Origin: Bacteriovoracaceae bacterium UBA4096
GTDB taxonomy: Bacteria; Bdellovibrionota; Bacteriovoracia; Bacteriovoracales; Bacteriovoracaceae
Length of the DNA: 47,485 nucleotides
Direction of reading: 5' to 3'
NCBI GenBank assembly: GCA_002381945.1
Contig: DFXY01000028.1
Location: 1 to 47,485, forward strand
The notes under the pieces were generated by a model, which searched no databases, was not told where the DNA came from, and saw only the letters and a list, made by a program, of their open reading frames with translations. Shown here one piece after another: positions 40,533 through 47,485 of this stretch. The translations under genes and the position numbers were made by a program. Within the stretch, counting starts at the first letter, position 1. Every line of letters starts with the position of its first letter.

Positions 40533-41831
40533 ATGAAAACAAAAATATTATCTCTCATTATTCTTTTCAATCTCACTCAGCCCGTTTGGGCAGACATGAG
40601 CATTGAAGAAGCCTTTAACTTTCGTCAAAAAGAACTGCTTCTGGAGGATCATCTCTCAGACCTGGCACTTCTTAAAAGAGTTGACCGAGCTAAGCGAAAT
40701 ATCGGTTTGCGCCTATTGGGAAAACCAATTGAAATTCCTGAAGGTCAGTCATACGAGGAAAGAGGGATAAGAGACGAAATTAAAGATGAACTCCGCCTTG
40801 AGGGACGAGAGAATCCTTATAATCATGAAGGCTTCTCAAACATGTTTCTTCAGGTTATCGAAGAAGAGCGTAAAAACGGAATTGAGCCAAGCGTAGGAGA
40901 ATTTCACCGCTGGAGTCCGGAGACAATCAGTAAGCATAGGTTTAATCCAATGCTTGCCATGAGTAAGATTTTAAGCGCTCTTGCTTTGGGAATCAGCTAT
41001 CGCGTGATGTACACGGGGCAGGAAGAAGCGCTCAAGGCCTATTTATTGGAACAAAAAGATAAGTCTGTTCACTTTGATATGTTCTTCAGGAAGGCGTATG
41101 TCTTAAATCAAGGCAATGTTTATCTCGCTCTTTTAACGATGGAAAATCTTCTGGCAATAAACTGGAAGGCACCTCATCGTGATCACATCCCTCATTTTAA
41201 AAAACTTACTCCCCTTCTCTCTCAGTACAATGAAGGCGGGGACATCTATGGATCATACTATCATTTTGTCGGCATAATGCTGTATGGATACGTCAAGGGT
41301 GGACTCGCTGCCAAGTTAGTTGGAATCACCGAGGCGATTGGAAGCAAAATCCTCTCTCGCTTTCAGTCAGAAATCCAGGAGAATTTAGCGAATTTCAATG
41401 GAGGAAAAATTGGAATGCGTTTACGCAAAAGCATTAAGAACTATCCATCTGCTAAATTCATTCCAGATCCAAAGCATTTAAACCTTGAAAACTATCTGAA
41501 TCATGATGAGGATTTCAGGGACCGTCTGCCTCTGGTTTCAGATGAAAACCTGGAGCTTAAAATTTATCATAACCGGGATTCGTATCGTAAGATGAGTGAC
41601 GCTTATCTTACTAATAAGGGTGAGAGTCTCTATAACTGTAAGTTAGAAATCTTTTCTAAACCCTATAAAAAGGCCAGAACCAATAAAGAAATCCTCCGGG
41701 GAGATCTGGTTAGCAATAAGGCACTTATCATCTCCATTCCAAATGATAGTAGAAGGCCTTCGATGCGCATTCTTATCAGTGATTGCCGTGATTCAGAATT
41801 TTCCGGCGGGATTCAAGATAAAAGATACTAA
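40533..41831 (+). CDS. Exported protein, unknown, third gene of operon
   Basis: 432 residues. Signal peptide KTKILSLIILFNLTQPVWA, then a predominantly helical sequence (NFRQKELLLEDHLSDLALLK; YGSYYHFVGIMLYGYVKGG) with few cysteines, and a C-terminal beta-like part ending SDCRDSEFSGGIQDKRY. The central helix block may be a distant match to the first protein of the operon. A strong terminator follows. Function unknown. Confidence 0.65.
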   Translation: MKTKILSLIILFNLTQPVWADMSIEEAFNFRQKELLLEDHLSDLALLKRVDRAKRNIGLRLLGKPIEIPEGQSYEERGIRDEIKDELRLEGRENPYNHEGFSNMFLQVIEEERKNGIEPSVGEFHRWSPETISKHRFNPMLAMSKILSALALGISYRVMYTGQEEALKAYLLEQKDKSVHFDMFFRKAYVLNQGNVYLALLTMENLLAINWKAPHRDHIPHFKKLTPLLSQYNEGGDIYGSYYHFVGIMLYGYVKGGLAAKLVGITEAIGSKILSRFQSEIQENLANFNGGKIGMRLRKSIKNYPSAKFIPDPKHLNLENYLNHDEDFRDRLPLVSDENLELKIYHNRDSYRKMSDAYLTNKGESLYNCKLEIFSKPYKKARTNKEILRGDLVSNKALIISIPNDSRRPSMRILISDCRDSEFSGGIQDKRY

Positions 41832-41835
41832 AATA

Positions 41836-41867
41836 AAAAAGGCCTGGTCAGAAGACCAGGCCTTTTT
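41836..41867. terminator. Strong bidirectional terminator
   Basis: AAAAAGGCCTGGTC (41836-41849), loop AGAA, GACCAGGCCTTTTT (41854-41867): 14-bp stem with T-tract downstream and A-tract upstream, so it works in both directions between the operon above and the DksA-like gene. Confidence 0.92.
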
Positions 41868-41883
41868 CTTTATTCTTATTTAA

Positions 41884-42360
41884 TTAACCAACGATGTCCT
41901 GATAATCCATATGGGTCACATGAAAATTCGTGGTTGATGTTTCATCCTTATTGTAACCCCTTTCCAGGTGCTCAATTGGAAGTACACGTCCCGTCTTTAA
42001 TGAATCTCGGTTTTTATGAACCAATTGATTCTCCTGCTTCTCTTCAGCTTCTTTGCAATGAATGCAAAGATCGGCGGTAGGTCGTGCCAGAAGGCGGTTG
42101 TGAGTAATCTCGGCACCACAATCCTCACACTCTCCAAAAGTTCCTTCTTCAATCTTCTGAAGCGATTTGCGAACTTTTTTCAGGTATATTGCATTCCTCG
42201 CTTTTAAGCGGAAATCCATTTGGTTTTCTTTTTCAACTGAGACGATGTCTACTTCATCGCCTTCCATACTAACTGGTGAGAGCTTGCCTTCGAAAACTTC
42301 TTCTTCAGAAAGAATTTCCATGAAAAGATTTTTAAAGTGCTCAACTGTTGCTTTTTCCAT
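41884..42360 (-). CDS. DksA/TraR-family zinc-finger regulator
   Basis: 158 residues. Zinc site CEDCGAEITHNRLLARP-...-LCIHCKEAEE (two CxxC pairs) sits at about residues 77-103, and the helical arm before it (AIYLKKVRKSLQKIEEGTFG) fits the family. Such proteins bind RNA polymerase's secondary channel to modulate transcription, often with ppGpp. The tail (VHKNRDSLKTGRVLPIEHLERGYN) is longer than in DksA. Ribosome site AAGGAGA is six bases before the ATG. Confidence 0.88.
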   Translation of the reverse strand: MEKATVEHFKNLFMEILSEEEVFEGKLSPVSMEGDEVDIVSVEKENQMDFRLKARNAIYLKKVRKSLQKIEEGTFGECEDCGAEITHNRLLARPTADLCIHCKEAEEKQENQLVHKNRDSLKTGRVLPIEHLERGYNKDETSTTNFHVTHMDYQDIVG

Positions 42361-42654
42361 AAAGCTCTCCTTAAATGATTTTCTTCCTGATAGTTCCAGA
42401 CCATTCCTTTGGTCTTTTTTTCCATGTGAGAATCGAAGGTGAAGTCCGTTTCCTGGCCACTCATCCTTGAGTGATCCTTCGTTCTCTCAAGAGACCATTG
42501 AGCAGGAATCGTGCCAAGTTTAGCTTCTATGATTTTGGTGACTTATAGGAGGATGTCAGAAAGGTCTACTGGATCGGAGGGGCATTTTAGACAGGGACTG
42601 AGGCCAATATAGCTCCATGCTTGGAGTCACTAAGACCCTTGGCAATACAAAAAC
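42361..42654. other. Intergenic stretch upstream of the DksA-like gene
   Basis: About 290 bases with the DksA-like ribosome site at one end. Small hairpins (CACTCA TCCT TGAGTG near 42460; CTCCA TGC TTGGAG near 42620) but no rRNA, tRNA or 4.5S-like signature and no coding frame I trust. A minus-strand frame here has plausible composition but no start; see rejected list. Confidence 0.5.
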
Positions 42655-43086
42655 TTAAACGTACTTTTCGGATTTATCTTTTGAAAGAATGATTTCACCT
42701 TTTTCTCTTAAGCGGTGAACCACATCCATAATTTTTTTCTGAGCTTCTAAGACTTCAGACAGGGGTCGTGGTTTCCCTTTTAATATATCTTCCACATCCC
42801 GACGCATGTTGGTTGAAAACATATTTAAAAGATGCTCGGAAAGATCTTTATTGGCCCCTCGAAGAGCGAGTCCCAAAACATCCAGATCAATTTCCTGAAG
42901 CAGACGCTTCATCATGGAGACCGTGAGATACTGAAGGTCATCAAAGGTGACAAGATTCTGTTTGAGCTTGATGGCCATTTCAGGATCTTTGCGCGCTATT
43001 TCTGCAATGAGCGATTGTTGGGCCGCAAGGTCAAGACCCTGAAGCATTTCTACCGCTTGTTTCAGACCATCAATTTTCTTTTTCAT
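42655..43086 (-). CDS. FliG C-terminal-domain-only protein
   Basis: 143 residues instead of the usual ~330 of FliG. It matches the C-terminal (torque) part: VTFDDLQYLTVSMMKRLLQE, IDLDVLGLALRGANKDLSEH, MFSTNMRRDVEDILKG, then RPLSEVLEAQKKIMDVVHRL and REKGEIILS. Compared with E. coli FliG by eye, the torque acidic pair reads Glu-Asp while the Arg281 position is Asn with two Arg slightly later. The N-terminal and most of the middle domain are absent; about 40 residues of a MotA-type region precede it. Its ATG overlaps the hldD stop (TAATG), so it is co-translated with an LPS enzyme rather than with motor genes. Could be a switch modulator or a non-motor use of the domain. Confidence 0.82.
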   Translation of the reverse strand: MKKKIDGLKQAVEMLQGLDLAAQQSLIAEIARKDPEMAIKLKQNLVTFDDLQYLTVSMMKRLLQEIDLDVLGLALRGANKDLSEHLLNMFSTNMRRDVEDILKGKPRPLSEVLEAQKKIMDVVHRLREKGEIILSKDKSEKYV

Positions 43087-44075
43087 TATTTACTCAAATA
43101 AGGTTCTGCTTGTGACAGATGATTTCTAACGTAGTCATTTACTGCGTCTTCAAGTTTCATGAACTTAAATTTCGGAAGAGCTTTTTTCAATTTCCCCATT
43201 TCTGCCTGAGTATAGTACTGATACTGGTTTCTAAGCTCCTCAGGCATATCAATAAACTGAATTCGTGTTTCAAGATCCATGGAATGAAAGGTCGCCTTAA
43301 CCAGATCATGAAAGCTTCTGGCCTCCCCAGTACCTAGATTGTAAATCCCGGAGATAGAAGGTTTTTTCTTACCAGCATCAATGAGTTCGATCATCGCACG
43401 TACCACATCTTTGACATAAACAAAGTCACGCAGCTGCTCTCCGTCCTTAAAGTCAGGCCTATGAGATTTAAAGAGTTTTACCTCTCCCACAGCACGAATC
43501 TGATTAAAAGACTGATAAACCACGGAACTCATCTTGCCCTTATGATATTCGTTAGGACCGAAAACGTTAAAGAACTTAACTCCAAACCAAACCTTTGGTT
43601 TCTTCTTTTGCTTTAAAATCCACTCATCCGAAAGCTGCTTGGAATAACCATATTTATTTAAAGGCTTCAGGGCCGGAATGCCTTTATGGTCATCAGCATA
43701 GCCTTGTTCTCCCGCCCCGTAAGTCGCCGCACTTGAAGCATAGACGATAGGGATATTCTTTTGAGCAGCGAGTGTTAGAAGTTGATTAGTGTACTGAGTG
43801 TTGTTCTCATACAGAAAATCCATATCCAGTTCTGTAGTGTCTGAACAGGCCCCCATGTGATAGATTGCCTTAAGACCGGCAGGCTTCTTCCAGATTGAAT
43901 GATTAAATAAATCCTCCACCTGGACAAAAGAATCGTATTTCAAACCCCGAAGATTTTTCCATTTATCACCACTTTCAAAATGGTCGCACAGAATTAAATC
44001 TTCATGCCCTTTATCATTCAGTTGTTTCACAATCACACTACCAATAAATCCAGCAGCACCAGTCACTAAAATCAT
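43086..44075 (-). CDS. hldD: ADP-L-glycero-D-manno-heptose 6-epimerase
   Basis: 329 residues. It converts ADP-D-glycero-D-manno-heptose into the L-form used in the LPS inner core. NAD(P) motif TGAAGFIGSVIV at the N-terminus, HMGACSDTTELD, SSAATYGAGEQGY and catalytic YGYSKQLSDEW mark the epimerase branch of the extended SDR family. Ribosome site AGAGGAAATC precedes the ATG. The downstream FliG-C gene overlaps its stop. Confidence 0.95.
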   Translation of the reverse strand: MILVTGAAGFIGSVIVKQLNDKGHEDLILCDHFESGDKWKNLRGLKYDSFVQVEDLFNHSIWKKPAGLKAIYHMGACSDTTELDMDFLYENNTQYTNQLLTLAAQKNIPIVYASSAATYGAGEQGYADDHKGIPALKPLNKYGYSKQLSDEWILKQKKKPKVWFGVKFFNVFGPNEYHKGKMSSVVYQSFNQIRAVGEVKLFKSHRPDFKDGEQLRDFVYVKDVVRAMIELIDAGKKKPSISGIYNLGTGEARSFHDLVKATFHSMDLETRIQFIDMPEELRNQYQYYTQAEMGKLKKALPKFKFMKLEDAVNDYVRNHLSQAEPYLSK

Positions 44076-44180
44076 GATTTCCTCTCAAAGTTTGACCATA
44101 TTATCATAAGCGTAAACATCGGAAACGTCATTCAATCCTCGTTCTAAGACTGATTTAAGCGGCTATGTGTCATTATTCGC

Positions 44181-44209
44181 TTGGAAAACCCCGGTGTTTA
44201 GGATAGAAA
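44181..44209 (+). promoter_or_regulatory. Candidate sigma70-like promoter before speE
   Basis: TTGGAA (44181-44186), 17 bases, TAGAAA (44204-44209): four of six matches in each hexamer with ideal spacing, 25 bases before the ATG. Confidence 0.35.
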
Positions 44210-44234
44210 TTTCCCATATTTTCGAAGGAGTTTT

Positions 44235-45092
44235 ATGAACGTGCCAGGTTGGATGATTGAGGAATCTTTTCGTAATACTTTTGCTATGGGATTTAAAGTG
44301 AAGGCCCACCTTCACTCTGAACAATCCCAATATCAAAAAATCGAAGTGGTAGAAACTGAGTCAGTTGGGAAGCTTTTGCTTTTAGACGGAAAGACCATGG
44401 TCTCTGATAAAGATGAATTTGTTTATCATGAAGTTGTTTCTCACATTCCTTATATGGTTTCCCGTAACTGCAAAAAAGTTTTGATCATCGGTGGCGGTGA
44501 TGGCGGAGTGGTTCGTGAATTCGTCAAGCACCCGGATATCGAGCAAATTGACCTGGTGGAAATTGATGAACGCGTAATTGAAGTTTCTAAAATCTATTTC
44601 CCGGATTGCACCTCAGGTCTGTCAGATAAGAGAGTCCGCGTGCTTCCACAAGATGGTTTTGCCTTCATTAAAAAAGCTAAAAAAGAATATGACATCATCG
44701 TAGTTGACTCTACTGACCCGGTTGATTTCGCTTCCGGTCTATTTACTGATGAGTTTTATCAGGACGTCTACAATGCGCTGACTGATGATGGCATCATGAT
44801 GAATCAGACGGAAAATCCGTTTCTCGATGAATGGGGTGTAAAAGATATTTATAACAACATGAGAAAAGTCTTTCCGGTGGTTAATTCTTTCAATGCACCT
44901 ATGTTGATTTATCCTGGTGTTTACTGGACCTTTGGTTTTTCTTCCAAGAAATACCGTCCAACAGATATTAACCCGGAAAAAATGCAGCACATGAATACCC
45001 TTCAAAGAAGTCTCAAGTGGTACAACATGGATTGGCACAAGGGGACTTTTTCGATTTCAAATTTCCATAAGAAAATGATTGGGCAGGAGTAA
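44235..45092 (+). CDS. speE: Spermidine synthase (polyamine aminopropyltransferase)
   Basis: 285 residues. It transfers an aminopropyl group from decarboxylated SAM to putrescine. Family blocks visible: LLLLDGKTMVSDKDEFVYHE, the SAM loop IIGGGDGGVVREFVKH, VDLVEIDERVIEVSK-type segment (LVEIDERVIEVSKIYF), and the DSTDPVDFA catalytic-Asp motif. AAGGAG ribosome site six bases before the ATG. speB follows after two bases, so agmatine-derived putrescine feeds this step. Confidence 0.96.
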   Translation: MNVPGWMIEESFRNTFAMGFKVKAHLHSEQSQYQKIEVVETESVGKLLLLDGKTMVSDKDEFVYHEVVSHIPYMVSRNCKKVLIIGGGDGGVVREFVKHPDIEQIDLVEIDERVIEVSKIYFPDCTSGLSDKRVRVLPQDGFAFIKKAKKEYDIIVVDSTDPVDFASGLFTDEFYQDVYNALTDDGIMMNQTENPFLDEWGVKDIYNNMRKVFPVVNSFNAPMLIYPGVYWTFGFSSKKYRPTDINPEKMQHMNTLQRSLKWYNMDWHKGTFSISNFHKKMIGQE

Positions 45093-45094
45093 AT

Positions 45095-45991
45095 ATGACA
45101 GAACCACGACTTATAAAAGAAGTTGAAGGATTAGAGCATGCCAGGGCCTTTATCGGTACCCAGTATGCTGAGGCGATCTATTCTCACTCCACGCATATTA
45201 TTGGATTCTGCTTTGATGGCACAACCAGCTTCAGACCAGGAGCTCGTTTTGCACCAGGAGCTATCCGGGAAGCTTCATATGGTTTAGAGGACTACTCTCC
45301 CTACTTGGATAAGGACACTCAAGACTATAACATCATCACGATGGGAGACCTTCCGGTCTATCCTTCCAAGTGGCATATCACCAATGATTTTTTCATGGAG
45401 ATGACAAAAGATCTGGATCTGAAAAAAGATCAGATCAAGTTTGTCACTTTAGGTGGTGAGCATTCCATTTCTTACGGGCCAATTGTTACTTATTTAAAAA
45501 ATTATCCGGACATGGTTCTTCTTCATTTAGATGCCCATACTGATCTTCGGGATGGTTATCTGGAAGAGAAATTCTCCCACGCCTCCATCATCCGACGCGT
45601 CCTTGATCACTTCACTGACAAGAACCGCTTGATTCAATATGGTATCCGCTCTGGCCCAAGAGAAGAGTTTAACTGGATGAAAGAGAATAAAACTCTGGCG
45701 ACTTCTCTTAAAGAGTGTTGCGACTGGCTTGAGGCCATTCCAGATGACCGACCTATCTATCTGACTTTGGATTTGGATTTTTTTGATCCAGGCTTCTTCC
45801 CGGGAACTGGTACTCCTGAGGCCGGTGGTGAAGACTTCCATGGCTTCATGAGAATTCTTAAAATCCTCAATCGAAAGAATTTCGTCGGTTCAGACATTGT
45901 AGAACTGGCACCCATGCTGGATTCAACAAATAATTCTTCGTGTTTTGCTTCCAAAATTACACGAGAAATTATGCTGGCGATGAACAAATAA
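45095..45991 (+). CDS. speB: Agmatinase
   Basis: 298 residues of the ureohydrolase fold, giving putrescine and urea from agmatine. Manganese motifs are intact: LGGEHSISYG, HLDAHTDLRD, FSHASIIRRV and TLDLDFFDPGFFPGTGTPEAGG. Length and spacing fit agmatinase rather than arginase. Two bases behind speE; an imperfect hairpin follows. The arginine decarboxylase and SAM decarboxylase genes are not in this window. Confidence 0.92.
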   Translation: MTEPRLIKEVEGLEHARAFIGTQYAEAIYSHSTHIIGFCFDGTTSFRPGARFAPGAIREASYGLEDYSPYLDKDTQDYNIITMGDLPVYPSKWHITNDFFMEMTKDLDLKKDQIKFVTLGGEHSISYGPIVTYLKNYPDMVLLHLDAHTDLRDGYLEEKFSHASIIRRVLDHFTDKNRLIQYGIRSGPREEFNWMKENKTLATSLKECCDWLEAIPDDRPIYLTLDLDFFDPGFFPGTGTPEAGGEDFHGFMRILKILNRKNFVGSDIVELAPMLDSTNNSSCFASKITREIMLAMNK

Positions 45992-46010
45992 ATCTCTTTG
46001 CCACAAAATG

Positions 46011-46040
46011 AGGGCTGGATGTTCACCATCTGGCCCTTTA
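46011..46040 (+). terminator. Terminator after speB
   Basis: AGGGCTGGATG / CATCTGGCCCT (46011-46021 and 46027-46037), 11-bp stem with two G-U pairs on the plus strand, loop TTCAC, then TTT AAAAATCC. Lies 20 bases after the speB stop. Confidence 0.6.
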
Positions 46041-46147
46041 AAAATCCTAGATTATCCTTTTAACTACCCAAAATTACTTACGACATCAAATAATCCGCAA
46101 TACCTTAAGGTTTCTTCCGATAAGCTTATCGAAGCGGAGGTTCCAGC

Positions 46148-46510
46148 ATGCGTAAACTTAGTAGATTAGAGGCCAATAAAGAAGTTAGACGAGTTTTAAA
46201 TCGTCACGGTGTTGATCTCCAATATTGCCAATACAGTGTTGCCGGAATGGAAATCAGACTCTCGGGCTGGCTATGCAAGCACGATACCTCAGATTTTAAC
46301 GGCTCTCAGATAGAAAGCATGATTCAAGAATTTATGCGCCTCTTGCCAGGCTTTTCAGTGGCAGGAGGGTTCGATAACTGGAGTTTTTCCACAGATCACA
46401 TAAGTTACTTAGGTGATGGACGCGAAGAAGTTACAGGTCCAGGTGGTGGCCGGGAAGAAGAGCAAGAGCGCTATATTATTGATATCGATTATGACTCAGA
46501 GGCCAGCTGA
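46148..46510 (+). CDS. Small protein with BON-like domain, unknown
   Basis: 120 residues, no signal peptide. The first 80 residues alternate helix and strand in a BON-like manner (VRRVLNRHGVDLQYCQYSVA, GMEIRLSGWLC, FMRLLPGFSVAGGFDNW). The C-terminal 40 residues are glycine/acid-rich (GPGGGREEEQERYIIDIDYD). GGAGG seven bases before the ATG. It converges with tatC, overlapping it by 15 bases. BON homology is a guess from the pattern. Confidence 0.65.
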   Translation: MRKLSRLEANKEVRRVLNRHGVDLQYCQYSVAGMEIRLSGWLCKHDTSDFNGSQIESMIQEFMRLLPGFSVAGGFDNWSFSTDHISYLGDGREEVTGPGGGREEEQERYIIDIDYDSEAS

Positions 46511-47254
46511 TTCGTCCGGATCCATATGCTTTCTTTTTAAGTAAGGATGAACAATCAGTGCAACGGCCATGATGCCAATTTCATAAAGCACCATCATGGG
46601 TATCCAAACACACATCATACTCAGAATATCTGGAGTTGGAGTGATTACCGCTGCTGCAATTGCAAAGGCAACAGCAAGATAACGCCGCATATTTCTTAAT
46701 GAGTATTTAGTAACGAGTCCCATAAAACCTAAAATCAAAATGACGTTAGGTAATTGAAATAAAAGCCCCAAAAAAACCAAAATTTTACTAGAGAGCAAAA
46801 GATAATCCTGGAGATTCAACATGGCCTCTACATTCTGGACCCCAGAGGCCAGAAGAGTTTTAAAGGTGAAAGGGAATATTACAAAATAACCGAAAGACAC
46901 TCCACCTAAGAACAACAGAAAGCCAACAAAGATGAATGGCCGAATCGCTTTAACTTCAGCTTCATAAAGACCCGGTTTAATAAACAGCCATGCTTCCCGA
47001 AACCAAAAAGGACTTGCGAAAAAAACGCAAGACCAGAAAGCAATCTGAAGCTCTGCCAGAACTTTATCTAAAAGTCCGGTAAAAATGACCTTCCCCGTCG
47101 AACCAATGGCCTGCCTTAAAGGTGCCAGCAAAAACTCCTGGATATCATTTGAAAAATAGTAACAAAACCCGAAAGAGACCACTAAGATGACAAAGATGCG
47201 GATCATCCTCGTCCTTAACTCTTCTAAATGCTCCATGAAACTCATTTCTTTCAT
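46496..47254 (-). CDS. tatC: Sec-independent (Tat) protein translocase subunit TatC
   Basis: 252 residues with six membrane helices. TatC signatures: SFMEHLEELRTRMIRI at the start (signal-peptide binding Glu), then FASPFWFREAWLFIKPGLYE and the later NMRRYLAVAFAIAAAVITPTPD. It binds twin-arginine signal peptides and builds the translocon. No tatA/tatB is seen adjacent. A short charged/proline tail ends the protein; overlaps the convergent small gene. Confidence 0.95.
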   Translation of the reverse strand: MKEMSFMEHLEELRTRMIRIFVILVVSFGFCYYFSNDIQEFLLAPLRQAIGSTGKVIFTGLLDKVLAELQIAFWSCVFFASPFWFREAWLFIKPGLYEAEVKAIRPFIFVGFLLFLGGVSFGYFVIFPFTFKTLLASGVQNVEAMLNLQDYLLLSSKILVFLGLLFQLPNVILILGFMGLVTKYSLRNMRRYLAVAFAIAAAVITPTPDILSMMCVWIPMMVLYEIGIMAVALIVHPYLKRKHMDPDESAGL

Positions 47255-47321
47255 GGACCCATCTTAGCGCTAACACTATTTTCTGTCTTATCTTTTCTAA
47301 AATTAAGGGTACAATTGATTC

Positions 47322-47485
47322 ATGAAACCCTTGGTGACCCTCCTTCTTTTAACGTTTTCCGCCCCTCTTTGGGCCAAGAACTATCAGATCCTTAAATGTC
47401 TTGGGGAGGAAGAAAAGCGTTTTCATTTAAAGAAAGAAACCGGACCGGTTTATGAACTTAACCAGAGGTTAATCTCGGAAATGGT
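47322..47485 (+). CDS. Start of an exported protein gene (3' truncated by window)
   Basis: ATG at 47322 opens a frame that runs off the window: MKPLVTLLLLTFSAPLWAKN is a clean signal peptide (cleavage LWA-K), and the mature start YQILKCLGEEEKRFHLKKE is hydrophilic. An AAGGG lies 13 bases upstream, farther than usual. Divergent from tatC. I do not recognise the family. Confidence 0.6.
   Translation, partial: MKPLVTLLLLTFSAPLWAKNYQILKCLGEEEKRFHLKKETGPVYELNQRLISEM

Noticed and set aside
42249..42464. 71-residue frame on the minus strand overlapping the start of the DksA-like gene
   Set aside because: Composition upstream looks protein-like, but there is no good start or ribosome site and it overlaps a well-supported gene for about 110 bases in another frame. 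It could be a remnant, not shown.
42361..42654. Small stem-loops that could suggest a structured RNA gene
   Set aside because: No match to tRNA, 6S, 4.5S or tmRNA features that I can recognise; hairpins are short and isolated.
1..47485. CRISPR array, prophage, insertion sequence or integrative element
   Set aside because: No repeated spacer-like units, no transposase or integrase motif and no tRNA-flanking direct repeats were seen.

Overview
The window looks like a chromosomal segment of a Gram-negative bacterium from the Bdellovibrionota, most likely a Bacteriovorax/Peredibacter-type member of the Bacteriovoracia. This is inference: there is no rRNA or other phylogenetic marker here. It rests on a moderate to low GC content, many small exported proteins of unknown function, a secreted S1/P1 nuclease, paired M16 peptidases, a glucosaminidase, bactofilin plus L,D-transpeptidase cell-wall genes, FliL and FliG relatives, and pseudo-receiver/coiled-coil signalling proteins. 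I see no tRNA, rRNA, insertion sequence, prophage, CRISPR array or integrase.

Layout. 1-5.9 kb: end of an unknown gene, then a minus-strand run trmFO - EamA transporter - glycosyltransferase, then divergent nadE with a lysine-rich histone-like gene behind it. 5.9-7.5 kb: an AT-rich patch with an exported protein gene, a decayed tandem copy of it carrying a small inversion, and a mini-ORF behind a Shine-Dalgarno hairpin. 7.5-14.2 kb: a putative outer-membrane protein, a chemoreceptor with a nitrate-sensing-type domain, and a translationally coupled pair on the minus strand (pseudo-receiver/acidic-repeat/coiled-coil scaffold, then pseudo-receiver diguanylate cyclase). 14.3-16.4 kb: a compact plus-strand operon that reads as a cell-shape module (Csd6-like L,D-transpeptidase with an NTF2-like tail, single-pass membrane protein, bactofilin).

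16.4-30 kb: two M16 peptidase subunits, an MBL-fold hydrolase, alanine dehydrogenase, FliL, a 57-residue small protein, rhomboid protease and methylmalonyl-CoA epimerase, a large cysteine-rich lipoprotein, an S1/P1 nuclease with a single-domain asparaginase, htpG behind a sigma32-like promoter, and an SDR/flavin reductase pair. 30-42 kb: mostly exported proteins of unknown function, including a 649-residue helical protein and a three-gene operon of 429-, 250- and 432-residue proteins, interrupted by a PAS histidine kinase/response regulator pair, a Bax-like glucosaminidase and a methyltransferase. 42-47.5 kb: a DksA/TraR-type regulator, hldD (LPS heptose) overlapping a FliG-C-only protein, a speE-speB polyamine operon, a small conserved protein, tatC and the start of another exported protein.

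Genes are densely packed: ATGA, GTGA or TAATG stop/start overlaps are frequent, and several convergent pairs overlap or share a hairpin. The most interesting parts are the pseudo-receiver scaffold/diguanylate cyclase pair, which resembles polarity and gliding hubs of myxobacteria and Bdellovibrio, the bactofilin/L,D-transpeptidase operon, the FliG-C-only paralogue, and the uncharacterised exported operons at 30.2-33.1 and 38.5-41.8 kb.
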